NCBI RefSeq assembly: GCF_008698145.1
Contig: NZ_RZNZ01000009.1
Coordinates: 1-64,000, forward strand
Length of the DNA: 64,000 bases
Source: Bifidobacterium vespertilionis
GTDB taxonomy: Bacteria; Actinomycetota; Actinomycetes; Actinomycetales; Bifidobacteriaceae
Direction: 5' to 3'
Part shown: one piece after another, positions 21,832 through 29,490 of the stretch
Layout of the letters: every line of letters starts with the position of its first letter
Numbering within the stretch: the stretch's first letter is position 1
The notes under the pieces: model-generated
Told to the model about the DNA's origin: nothing
Databases searched by the model: none
Seen by the model: only the letters and a program-made list of their open reading frames with translations
Program-made: the position numbers and the translations under genes

Positions 21832-24044
21832 TGTTCCGTAAGACGAAGAAGAACGCGAGCCCGCTCGCGGACATCCTCAAGGCCGGCAACGGCGAGGTGA
21901 CCCGCGACGAGATCCTGCAGTACGAGCTGCTGGAGGGCAACGGTCCCAAGGGCGCCCCGAAGGGCGACCCGATCATGCAGGTGCGCGACCTGCACGTGTC
22001 CTTCGCCACCGAGGCCGGCGTCTGCCGTGCCGTGCGCGGCGTGAACTTCGACCTGTGGCGCGGTCGCACGCTGGGCATCGTGGGCGAGTCCGGCTCCGGC
22101 AAGTCCGTGACGGCCCTGAGCCTGATCGGCCTGTTGGACGACAACGCCAAGGTCACCGGCTCCATCAAGATGAACGGCGTCGAGCTCGTGGGCAAGACCG
22201 ACGAGGAGATGAGCGTCATCCGCGGCGAGCACATCGCCATGGTGTTCCAGGACCCGCTGTCCGCCCTGACCCCGATGTTCACGATCGGCGATCAGATCGC
22301 CGAGGGCCTCATCACCCATCATCCGGACATGAGCAAGCAGGCCGTCCACGACCGCTGCATCGAACTGCTCGACCTAGTGGGCATCCCGCAGCCGGAGGAG
22401 CGCCTCAACAGCTTCCCGCACCAGTTCTCGGGCGGTATGCGCCAGCGCGTGATGATCGCCATCGCGATCGCCAACAACCCGGATGTGATCATTGCCGACG
22501 AGCCCACAACGGCCCTCGACGTGACCATCCAGGCGCAGATCCTCGACGTCCTCGCCAAAGCCCAGAAGGAGACCGGCGCCGCCGTTGTGCTCATCACCCA
22601 TGACCTTGGCGTGGTGGCCGGCGCCGCCGACGACATCCTGGTGATGTACGCGGGCCGTCCGGTGGAGCGCGCGAGCATCGACGACATCTTCGCCAAGCCC
22701 TCCATGCCCTACACCATGGGTCTGCTGGGCGCCGTGCCGAAGCCGCACGTGGCCGCCTCCCAGCGGCTCGTGCCGATCCAGGGCAACCCGCCGTCGCTGG
22801 TGGACATCCCCGCCGGATGCCCGTTCTCCCCGCGTTGCCCGCTGGCCACCCCGGAGTGCTCGCAGGCCGAGCCGAACCTGGAGGTGGTGGACGCGACCAA
22901 CGGCCACCTCGCCTCCTGCCGCAGGCTCAACGAGATCGTCTCCAAGAACATGAAGTACACGGATGTGTTCCCGGTTCCGGAGATGCTGCCCGCCAAGTGG
23001 GCCGAGGTGCCGCGCGACCAGCGTCCGGTCACCCTCGAGGTGGAGCACCTCGTCAAGACCTTCCCGCTCACCGGCGGCGGCATGTTCCGCCGTACGATCG
23101 GCCGCGTGTCCGCCGTGGACGACGTGACGTTCAAGATCCGCCAGGGCGAGACGCTGGCCCTCGTGGGCGAGTCCGGCTCCGGCAAGTCCACCACGCTGAT
23201 GGAGATCATGAACCTCATGAAGCCGGAGGACGGCAGGATCGTCGTGCTCGGCCATGATCTGGCGACGCTCAAGGGCCGCGGCGACCGCAAGGCCCTGCGC
23301 AAGGACCTGCAGATCATCTTCCAGGACCCGATGAGCTCCCTCGACCCGCGCATGACCGTCTACGACGTGCTGGCCGAGCCGCTCAAGGTCCACAAGTGGG
23401 ACAAGGAGAAGATCAACCACCGCATTGGCGAGCTGATGGAGCTGGTGGGCCTCAACCCGGACTACGTGGATCGTTTCCCGACCCAGTTCTCCGGCGGTCA
23501 GCGCCAGCGCATCTCGATCGCGCGCGCTCTGGCCACGGACCCGAAGGTCCTGCTGCTGGACGAGCCGATCGCCTCGCTGGACGTGTCCATTCAGGCCGGT
23601 GTGATCAACCTGCTGGAGGACCTGCAGGCCAAGCTCAAGATCTCCTACCTGTTCGTGGCGCACGATCTGGCGGTCATCCGCCAAATCTCCGACCGCGTGG
23701 CCGTGATGTACCTCGGCCAGGTGGTGGAGCTCGGCGAGACCGAGGACGTGTTCACCCACCCGCGCCATCCGTACACCCAGGCGCTGCTGAGCGCCATCCC
23801 GGTGCCGGATCCGGTGGTGGAGCGCACCCGCAGCCGCATCATCCTTAAGGGCGATCTGCCCAGCCCGGCCGAGCATCATCCGGGCTGCCGCTTCGCCTCC
23901 CGCTGCCCCGTGAAGCTCACGCTGAGCCCCGCGCAGCAGCAGATGTGCGACGGCCAGCGCCCCACGCTGCGTGGCGATGACCAGAACCAGTCCGAGTTCG
24001 CCTGCCACTTCCCGCTGGCGGTGACCGCGGAATCCGCGTTCTGA
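21831..24044 (+). CDS. Fused dual ATPase of oligopeptide importer (OppD-OppF)
   Basis: A 737-residue protein joining two ABC ATPases that are separate genes in most bacteria. The first (about 45-340) shows GESGSGKS at 85-92, [24 protein letters not shown] and the C-terminal Cys cluster [14 protein letters not shown] of OppD. The second (about 400-725) shows [11 protein letters not shown] near 445, [25 protein letters not shown], and its own cysteine region [10 protein letters not shown]. The ATG at 21831 overlaps the previous stop; a GTG three bases earlier is also possible. It powers both permeases and presumably serves both receptor lipoproteins downstream. Confidence 0.93.
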   Translation: MFRKTKKNASPLADILKAGNGEVTRDEILQYELLEGNGPKGAPKGDPIMQVRDLHVSFATEAGVCRAVRGVNFDLWRGRTLGIVGESGSGKSVTALSLIGLLDDNAKVTGSIKMNGVELVGKTDEEMSVIRGEHIAMVFQDPLSALTPMFTIGDQIAEGLITHHPDMSKQAVHDRCIELLDLVGIPQPEERLNSFPHQFSGGMRQRVMIAIAIANNPDVIIADEPTTALDVTIQAQILDVLAKAQKETGAAVVLITHDLGVVAGAADDILVMYAGRPVERASIDDIFAKPSMPYTMGLLGAVPKPHVAASQRLVPIQGNPPSLVDIPAGCPFSPRCPLATPECSQAEPNLEVVDATNGHLASCRRLNEIVSKNMKYTDVFPVPEMLPAKWAEVPRDQRPVTLEVEHLVKTFPLTGGGMFRRTIGRVSAVDDVTFKIRQGETLALVGESGSGKSTTLMEIMNLMKPEDGRIVVLGHDLATLKGRGDRKALRKDLQIIFQDPMSSLDPRMTVYDVLAEPLKVHKWDKEKINHRIGELMELVGLNPDYVDRFPTQFSGGQRQRISIARALATDPKVLLLDEPIASLDVSIQAGVINLLEDLQAKLKISYLFVAHDLAVIRQISDRVAVMYLGQVVELGETEDVFTHPRHPYTQALLSAIPVPDPVVERTRSRIILKGDLPSPAEHHPGCRFASRCPVKLTLSPAQQQMCDGQRPTLRGDDQNQSEFACHFPLAVTAESAF

Positions 24045-24088
24045 TCGACCAGGCTCTCCGCGCGTTCCCTGATGGTTGCGCGCATACT

Positions 24089-24118
24089 GGGCTCCCTTCC
24101 TCGGAGGGGAGCCCTTTT
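24089..24118 (+). terminator. Rho-independent terminator after the importer ATPase
   Basis: GGGCTCCC (24089-24096) pairs with GGGAGCCC (24107-24114), followed by TTTT. It separates the permease/ATPase operon from the receptor gene. Confidence 0.85.
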
Positions 24119-24192
24119 GCTGTCTTGCGGCTTGTTGCGGCCCGCCTGTGGTGTGCCCTTGTGGTTTGCCCTTGGCTTGGAGCGCTGTTGCC

Positions 24193-24408
24193 CATCGGAT
24201 TTGCTCATTCTGTGTTCCGATTGCGGCAGAATGAGCAAATCTGATGTGGCGGGACCTCTTGGAGTGCTGTCAGTCATCCGATCTGCTCATTCTGTGATCC
24301 GGCGGGCGCAGAATGAGCAAATCTGATGTGATGAAGCCGGTTCCGTCCCAGTCAGCCATCGGATCCGCTCATTCTGGGCATTGTTCACCGCAAAATGAGC
24401 AGCGATGG
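24193..24408. repeat. Family I: three consecutive hairpins
   Basis: Three hairpins at 24193-24246, 24275-24328 and 24357-24408. Each has 18-20 bp arms of the form CATCNGATYYGCTCATTCTG with its complement CAGAATGAGCARATC..., and a loop of exactly 14 bases of unrelated sequence. Starts are spaced 82 bp apart. Apart from the terminator and the promoter region, the gap 24045-24614 contains only this array. Confidence 0.92.
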
Positions 24409-24455
24409 CCCAATATGTGGACATAGATGTGGACTAGCGCAATTCTCTTGAAATT

Positions 24456-24487
24456 CCAAGGGAAACGCCGGCAACATCCAAGGGAAA
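24456..24487 (+). promoter_or_regulatory. Tandem direct repeat in the first receptor's promoter region
   Basis: CCAAGGGAAA occurs at 24456-24465 and 24478-24487, 22 bp apart (two helical turns), about 130 bases before the receptor start. This is the spacing expected for paired protein-binding sites on one DNA face. Confidence 0.45.
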
Positions 24488-24562
24488 ACCGCCCAGTTCA
24501 TCGTCCCGTAACGCAACCATAACGATCGGGGCCCATACTCCAAACCAATTCCGCGATCACAC

Positions 24563-24583
24563 GGTGAGATGAAACATCTCACC
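24563..24583 (+). promoter_or_regulatory. Perfect hairpin in the receptor 5' leader
   Basis: GGTGAGATG-AAA-CATCTCACC, a 9-bp perfect stem with a 3-base loop, 31 bases before the ATG. It could be an operator or an mRNA-stabilising leader hairpin. Confidence 0.5.
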
Positions 24584-24614
24584 GCCGCGGGTCCACAGAG
24601 AAAGGACATCTCTT

Positions 24615-26384
24615 ATGGGTATGGGATTCGGATCGAAGGCCACCAAGGCCATGGCGCTCGTCGCGTCCATCGCCACGCTGGTCTCGCTTGCCGCGTGCGG
24701 AGGCAGCGGCAATACGTCGGCCACGGGCTCGGGCACGGGCACCGCGATCACCGAGGAGCCGCAGGAAGGCGTGCCGTCGAACTACTCCGGCACCTTCCCG
24801 AAGCCGGCGCAGGGCAAGGCCTACAACAACCCCACCGACCGGGACAAGGTCAAGGACGGCGGCACCCTGACGCTGGCGATCGGTGAGATCGGCCCCGATT
24901 GGAACAAGTTCTCCGCATCCGGCAACTCCGTGGACATGGGCGATCTGTGGGCGTTCTACATGCCTCAGCTGTTCACCTACTCGCCCGACGGCGGCACGGT
25001 GGAGCCGAACACCGATTACCTGACCAAGTACGAGGTCACCAGCGAGGACCCCGAGGTCGTCACCTACACCCTGAACGACAAGGCCACCTGGAACGACGGC
25101 ACGCCGATCGACTACACGGCATTCGTGGCCACCTGGAAGGCCATGAACGGCGAGGACTCCAACTATTCGCCGGCCTCCACCGACGGCTACCGCGACATCG
25201 CCTCCGTGGAGCGCGGTTCCACGGACAAGGAAGTCAAGGTCACGTTCAAGACCAAGTTCTACCCGGTCGAAACGCTGTTCTCCAGCCTGCTGCCCCCGCA
25301 GTCCGCCTCGGCTGATGTATTCACCAGCGGCTGGCAGAAGAACCCGCACTCCGAGTGGGCCGCCGGTCCGTTCAAGGTCGAATCCTCCTCCGACACCGAA
25401 GTGGTGTTCGTGCCCAATGAGAAGTGGTGGGGCAACAAGCCGAAGCTGGAGAAGGTCACCTTCCGTCAGATGGAGGACTCTGCCGAGATCAACGCCTTCA
25501 AGAACGGCGAGATCGACGCCGCCGGCGCCGGCTCCGCGGACAAGCTCAAGACCGTCAAGTCCATGGACAACGTGCAGATCCGCCGCGCCTACGGCACTTC
25601 GGTGAGCACCTACACCATCAACACCAAGACCGTCCCGGACATTAACGTGCGCAAGGCGCTGGTTCAGGCGATCGACCGCCAGAGCCTCGCCAACATTGGC
25701 TACTCCGGCACCGAGTGGACCCCGGACGCCATGCCCGGTTCCGTGCTGCTGCCCACCTTCCAGTCCGGCTATGAGGACAACGTCCCCGCCGACGCGGCCT
25801 TCTCCACGGATAACGCCAAGAAGACGCTGGAGGCAGCCGGCTACACGCTGGGCTCCGATGGCTACTATGCCAAGGATGGCCAGACGCTGGAGCTGAAGTA
25901 CACCACGTTCTCCGATTCGCCCACCACCAAGGCCATCACGAACGCCATCATCAAGATGGGCAAGGACGCGGGCATCAAGATCGAGGGCGACATCAAGGCG
26001 TCCAACGACTTCACGACCACGCTGTCCTCCGGCAACTTCGAGATCCTGGGACTCGGCTGGGGCTCCGGCGACCCGTTCAACTACGTGTACGGTTGCCAGA
26101 TCTACTGCTCCACCTCCGATTCCAACTACTCGTTCGCGGGCAGTGAGGAGATCGACCAGAAGATGCAGTCCATCACCTCCACCAAGGACAAGGCCACGGC
26201 GATCAAGACCTTCAACGAGGCCGAGAAGGAGGCGCAGAAGCTCTACGCCCAGATCCCGTACTCCGCGCCGCCCATCACCATGGCCGTGAAGAAGGGTCTG
26301 GCCAACTTCGGCCCCGCCGGATTCGCCACCAGCTCCTACGGCACCCCGCTCTTCCACACCGAGGACATCGGCTGGACCGAGTGA
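24615..26384 (+). CDS. Peptide ABC transporter substrate-binding lipoprotein 1
   Basis: A 589-residue cluster C solute-binding protein (OppA/DppA type, SBP_bac_5). A lipoprotein signal peptide ends in LVSLAAC at about residue 28, after which a Gly/Ser/Thr-rich linker leads to the binding domain. Family marks include NPTDRDKVKDGGTLTLAIGE, LNDKATWNDGTPIDYTAFV and VRKALVQAIDRQSLANI. GAAAGGAC precedes the ATG. It has its own promoter region between terminators at 24089 and 26472, and is paralogous to the next gene over its whole length. It presents oligopeptides to the 19876-24044 transporter. Confidence 0.92.
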   Translation: MGMGFGSKATKAMALVASIATLVSLAACGGSGNTSATGSGTGTAITEEPQEGVPSNYSGTFPKPAQGKAYNNPTDRDKVKDGGTLTLAIGEIGPDWNKFSASGNSVDMGDLWAFYMPQLFTYSPDGGTVEPNTDYLTKYEVTSEDPEVVTYTLNDKATWNDGTPIDYTAFVATWKAMNGEDSNYSPASTDGYRDIASVERGSTDKEVKVTFKTKFYPVETLFSSLLPPQSASADVFTSGWQKNPHSEWAAGPFKVESSSDTEVVFVPNEKWWGNKPKLEKVTFRQMEDSAEINAFKNGEIDAAGAGSADKLKTVKSMDNVQIRRAYGTSVSTYTINTKTVPDINVRKALVQAIDRQSLANIGYSGTEWTPDAMPGSVLLPTFQSGYEDNVPADAAFSTDNAKKTLEAAGYTLGSDGYYAKDGQTLELKYTTFSDSPTTKAITNAIIKMGKDAGIKIEGDIKASNDFTTTLSSGNFEILGLGWGSGDPFNYVYGCQIYCSTSDSNYSFAGSEEIDQKMQSITSTKDKATAIKTFNEAEKEAQKLYAQIPYSAPPITMAVKKGLANFGPAGFATSSYGTPLFHTEDIGWTE

Positions 26385-26471
26385 GATCGGGTGACGATTG
26401 CAGGTAAGCCGAGCGTGAACAGGCGGTGAACTTGAATCAAACACCGGCAATGTTCACATAATGGACAATTT

Positions 26472-26509
26472 GGGCGGATTCCTTCTCTGTGAGGAATCCG
26501 CCCTTTTTT
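26472..26509 (+). terminator. Rho-independent terminator after receptor 1
   Basis: GGGCGGATTCCT (26472-26483) pairs perfectly with AGGAATCCGCCC (26492-26503), followed by six T. A strong terminator. Confidence 0.93.
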
Positions 26510-26578
26510 ACAGTGTGCCGTACGCGGATGCCGCGGAAGTACAACGATGGATCGCCCTTATACCACACCAACCTGAAA

Positions 26579-26607
26579 TATACAAGACATAAAACATGGT
26601 GTATGCT
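26579..26607 (+). promoter_or_regulatory. Candidate promoter of receptor 2
   Basis: TATACA (26579-26584) and TATGCT (26602-26607, preceded by TG as an extended -10) are 17 bp apart in an A+T-rich segment, about 80 bases before the receptor ATG. Nothing else is seen in the 304-base gap apart from the terminator at 26472. Confidence 0.5.
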
Positions 26608-26688
26608 CACGGTTCAGTTGCGTGAAATGGAAATGGAGAGGACGGCATGCGCAACTCATGCCGTTCGGATGAGAGGAATGCAACACTT

Positions 26689-28476
26689 ATGAAGTTTGCA
26701 CCCACTATGCGCAAGGCCACGGCCCTGCTCGCCTCCGTGGCGGCTCTGGTCTCCCTGGCTGCCTGCGGCGGCAACGGCGCCAACACCAACGCCACCGTGA
26801 AGAACGACACGACCACCACCGAGCCTCAGGAAGGCACCCCGATCAACCAGGAGTCCTACCCGATGCCCGACGCCACCAAGGCGTACAACAACCCGAAGGA
26901 CCGCTCCGCCCTGAAGCAGGGTGGCACCCTGACCCTGGCCATCACCGAGATCGGCCCGGACTTCAACGCGCTGTCCGTCAACGGCAACACCACGTACATG
27001 TCCGCCATCTGGAAGTACTACATGCCCACCATCTGGGACTACTCCGTGGACGGCTCCGAGGCCACCCCGAACACGAACTTCGTGACCAAGGTCGAGGAGA
27101 CCTCCTCCGATCCTGAGACCATCAAGTTCACCATCAACGACAAGGCGACCTGGAACAACGGCACCCCGATCACCTGGAAGGACTTCTACTCCACGTGGAA
27201 GGTCTCCAACGGCGAGTCCAACAAGTTCTCCCCGGCCATCACCACCGGCTACGACTCCATCGAGTCCGTGAAGGCCGGCGACAATGACAAGGAAGCCGTC
27301 GTCACCTTCAAGAACAAGTTCTACCCGTATCAGGCCGTCTTCCAGCAGCTGTACCCGTCCATGGCGTACGACGAGTCCGATCTGGACAAGTCCGCTGACA
27401 CCTACACCACCGGCTGGTCCAAGAACCCGCACGCCGATGAGTGGGGCGCCGGCCCGTACACCATCAAGGAGTTCGACGACAACCACATCACCTTCGTGCC
27501 GAACGAGAAGTGGTGGGGCGACAAGCCGCTGCTGGATTCCGTGACCTACAAGCAGATGGAGCCCTCCGCCTCCATCAACGCCTTCAAGAACGGCGAGATC
27601 GACGGCACCGGCGTCGGCACCGCCGATCGTCTGGCCACCGCCAAGACCGTTGAGGGCGCCTACCTGCGTCGCGCTTACGATTCCGGCGTCTCCACCCTGA
27701 CCATCAACGGCAAGGGCGCGAACACCTCCGATGTGAACCTGCGCAAGGCCTTCGTCCAGGCTGTGGATCGTTCCCAGCTGCAGAAGATCAGCTTCAACGG
27801 CCTGTCCTGGGAGGAAAAGGTCCCGGGCTCCGTGATCATGCCGCAGTTCCAGTCCGGCTATGAGGACAACATGCCCTCCGACTCCGCCTTCTCCACCGAC
27901 AACGCGAAGAAGACCCTTGAGGCCGCCGGCTACACCATGGGCTCCGATGGCTACTACGCCAAGGACGGCAAGACCGCCGGCTTCACCTACACCACCTTCT
28001 CCGACTCCGCGACGACCAAGGCCCTCGCCCAGGCCATTCAGAAGATGGCCAAGGACGCCGGCATCAAGATCGACATCGACATCAAGGCCTCCAACGAGTT
28101 CTCCAAGACCGTGACCTCCGGCAACTGGGACATGATCGGCCTTGGCTGGTCCGCCTCCGATCCGTTCGGTTACTCCTCCTCCGCCTACCAGCTGTACGGC
28201 TCCGATAGCGAGTCCAACTACGGCTACGTCGGCTCCAAGGAGGTTGACGACCAGCTCAAGCAGATCGTCCAGACCGAGGACTCCAAGACCGCCATCGACC
28301 TGTTCAACAAGGCCGAGAAGGAGTTCATGCAGCTCTACACCCAGATTCCGTTCGAGAACGGCGTCGTGATGTTCGCGTGCAAGAAGGGCCTGGCCAACTA
28401 CGGCCCCGCTGGCTACGCCTCCATCCTGTCCATGGGTCTGGGCAACCACACCGAGAACATCGGTTGGGAGGCCTGA
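26689..28476 (+). CDS. Peptide ABC transporter substrate-binding lipoprotein 2
   Basis: A 595-residue paralogue of the preceding receptor. The signal peptide ends at LVSLAAC (Cys about residue 25). The binding domain shares long matching stretches with receptor 1, such as the region around SGYEDN and AFSTDNAKKTLEAAGYT, and the same NEKWWG motif. The ATG at 26689 is chosen for GAGAGGA 11 bases upstream; an earlier ATG at 26647 would spoil the signal peptide. Codon use is even more C-biased than in receptor 1, suggesting higher expression. Two receptors with one translocator would broaden peptide range. Confidence 0.92.
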   Translation: MKFAPTMRKATALLASVAALVSLAACGGNGANTNATVKNDTTTTEPQEGTPINQESYPMPDATKAYNNPKDRSALKQGGTLTLAITEIGPDFNALSVNGNTTYMSAIWKYYMPTIWDYSVDGSEATPNTNFVTKVEETSSDPETIKFTINDKATWNNGTPITWKDFYSTWKVSNGESNKFSPAITTGYDSIESVKAGDNDKEAVVTFKNKFYPYQAVFQQLYPSMAYDESDLDKSADTYTTGWSKNPHADEWGAGPYTIKEFDDNHITFVPNEKWWGDKPLLDSVTYKQMEPSASINAFKNGEIDGTGVGTADRLATAKTVEGAYLRRAYDSGVSTLTINGKGANTSDVNLRKAFVQAVDRSQLQKISFNGLSWEEKVPGSVIMPQFQSGYEDNMPSDSAFSTDNAKKTLEAAGYTMGSDGYYAKDGKTAGFTYTTFSDSATTKALAQAIQKMAKDAGIKIDIDIKASNEFSKTVTSGNWDMIGLGWSASDPFGYSSSAYQLYGSDSESNYGYVGSKEVDDQLKQIVQTEDSKTAIDLFNKAEKEFMQLYTQIPFENGVVMFACKKGLANYGPAGYASILSMGLGNHTENIGWEA

Positions 28477-28519
28477 GCCTGACGGCTTGAGCGCCCGCTG
28501 ACGTTTCGGCAGCATTGAC

Positions 28520-28560
28520 AAGGGCCCCGCGAAATCCATTGAGGATTCCGCGGGGCCCTT
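28520..28560 (+). terminator. Rho-independent terminator after receptor 2
   Basis: An 18-bp stem with one mismatch, AAGGGCCCCGCG...CGCGGGGCCCTT, loop of 5, then TTC. Unusually G+C-rich with a short T-run. Confidence 0.75.
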
Positions 28561-28699
28561 TCGTATTGTCGGTCCGCCGTCATGAGAGCCGCACGAGTCG
28601 GCCCTCAGCCATCCTGAGTGGAGCGTAAGCCGGTCCCGCTGTCATCCTGAGCGAAACGGTGGTTTGCCCGTCATCCTGAGTGAAACGGTGGTTTGCCCC

Positions 28700-28816
28700 G
28701 TCATCCTGAGCGAAGCGCAGCGGAGTCGAAGGATCCTTTACCTTCTGCACTATGACTTTGTGCGTAATGGACTTTGTGAGTAATGGCCAAGGATCCTTCG
28801 CTACGCTCAGGATGAC
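28700..28816. repeat. Family A hairpin repeat
   Basis: Left arm GTCATCCTGAGCGAAGCG at 28700, right arm ending 28816, with a loop of about 55 bases containing two similar stretches (ACTTTGTG). Two decayed half arms (CATCCTGAGYGAAACGGTGG) precede it at 28641 and 28671. Confidence 0.85.
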
Positions 28817-28859
28817 GGCGGCGAGGCCCCTGCAGTACTCCACCACACCGCTCCACTCA

Positions 28860-29064
28860 CAAACTGGGCAGATCCGGACGTTGGATTCGCAAACTGGGCA
28901 GATCCGGTATTCTGCGACCGATTTTCGGCCCTTAGACGGCAAGATTCGCCCAGTTTGCGCGGCGGGAAGCCCGATCTGCCCAGTTTGCGAGGCAAGCGGG
29001 TAAGAGCTGGGACCAAGCGGGCGCGTACCGGGCACGAACTGGGCAGAACTGGTCAGATCAGGCC
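28860..29064. repeat. Family B inverted-repeat element (B3)
   Basis: CAAACTGGGCAGATC at 28860 and 28890, complement at 28943 (GATTCG form) and 28973, so spacings are 30, 38 (spacer) and 30 bp exactly as in B1 and B2. A degraded extra arm (GAACTGGGCAGAACTGGTC) lies at 29036-29064. The spacer is nearly the reverse complement of that in B2. Confidence 0.9.
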
Positions 29065-29089
29065 GGTTCCGGGACTCGACATGGCCGGG

Positions 29090-29300
29090 GTGTGACCCGG
29101 TGTGTGACTGGGAGTGTGACCCGGTGTGCGTTGTGACCGGGAGCGTGACAAGGTGTGGACACGCCCGGTCACGGGGTGTCAGAAACGTTGAAATGAAGCC
29201 ATTTTGAAGTCCCTGTGACCGGGAATGGGCACACCATGTCACACGCCCGGTCACAACGCACACCGGTCACACGCCCGGTCACAGCGCACGCCCGGTCACT
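29090..29300. repeat. Family C composite inverted-repeat element (C3)
   Basis: GTGTGACCCGGTGTGTGAC units, a core near 29165-29225 (GTTGAAATGAAGCCATTTTG) in the same orientation as C1, then GTCACACGCCCGGTCAC units. Here C follows B, the reverse of the order at the other two loci. The gap 28477-29490 holds only repeats A, B, C and the terminator. Confidence 0.87.
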
Positions 29301-29351
29301 GTTCGGTGAGAGATTCGGTTCTCTCATCCTGAACGCTGAGCCCGGCCCCAC

Positions 29352-29455
29352 GTCATCCTGAGCAAAGCCCGAAGGGCGAAGTCGAAGGATCCTTAACTTC
29401 GTGCGCACAAGGTTAAGGATCCTTCGACTCCGGCTTCGCCTTCGCTCAGGATGAC
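29352..29455. repeat. Family A hairpin repeat
   Basis: GTCATCCTGAGCAAAGCC arm and its complement, inner stem AAGGATCCTTAAC/GTTAAGGATCCTT, loop TTCGTGCGCACAAG. Confidence 0.88.
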
Positions 29456-29490
29456 GGGCTACCCGTCCTTCCGGCCTAGGCTGACTTCGC

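Noticed and set aside
22374..24008. Very long open frames on the strand opposite the fused ATPase, receptors, aconitase and others
   Set aside because: They mirror the real genes in G+C-rich DNA with strong codon bias, have no recognisable domains, are rich in Arg/His/Ala/Gly and lack ribosome-binding sites.
21831..24044. Frameshift fusion of two ATPase genes
   Set aside because: The frame is continuous with an intact linker, and such fused OppD-OppF proteins are a natural arrangement.
24193..24408. CRISPR array
   Set aside because: The repeat units are themselves paired arms of hairpins, loops are only 14 bases, there are just three units and no cas genes lie in the window.
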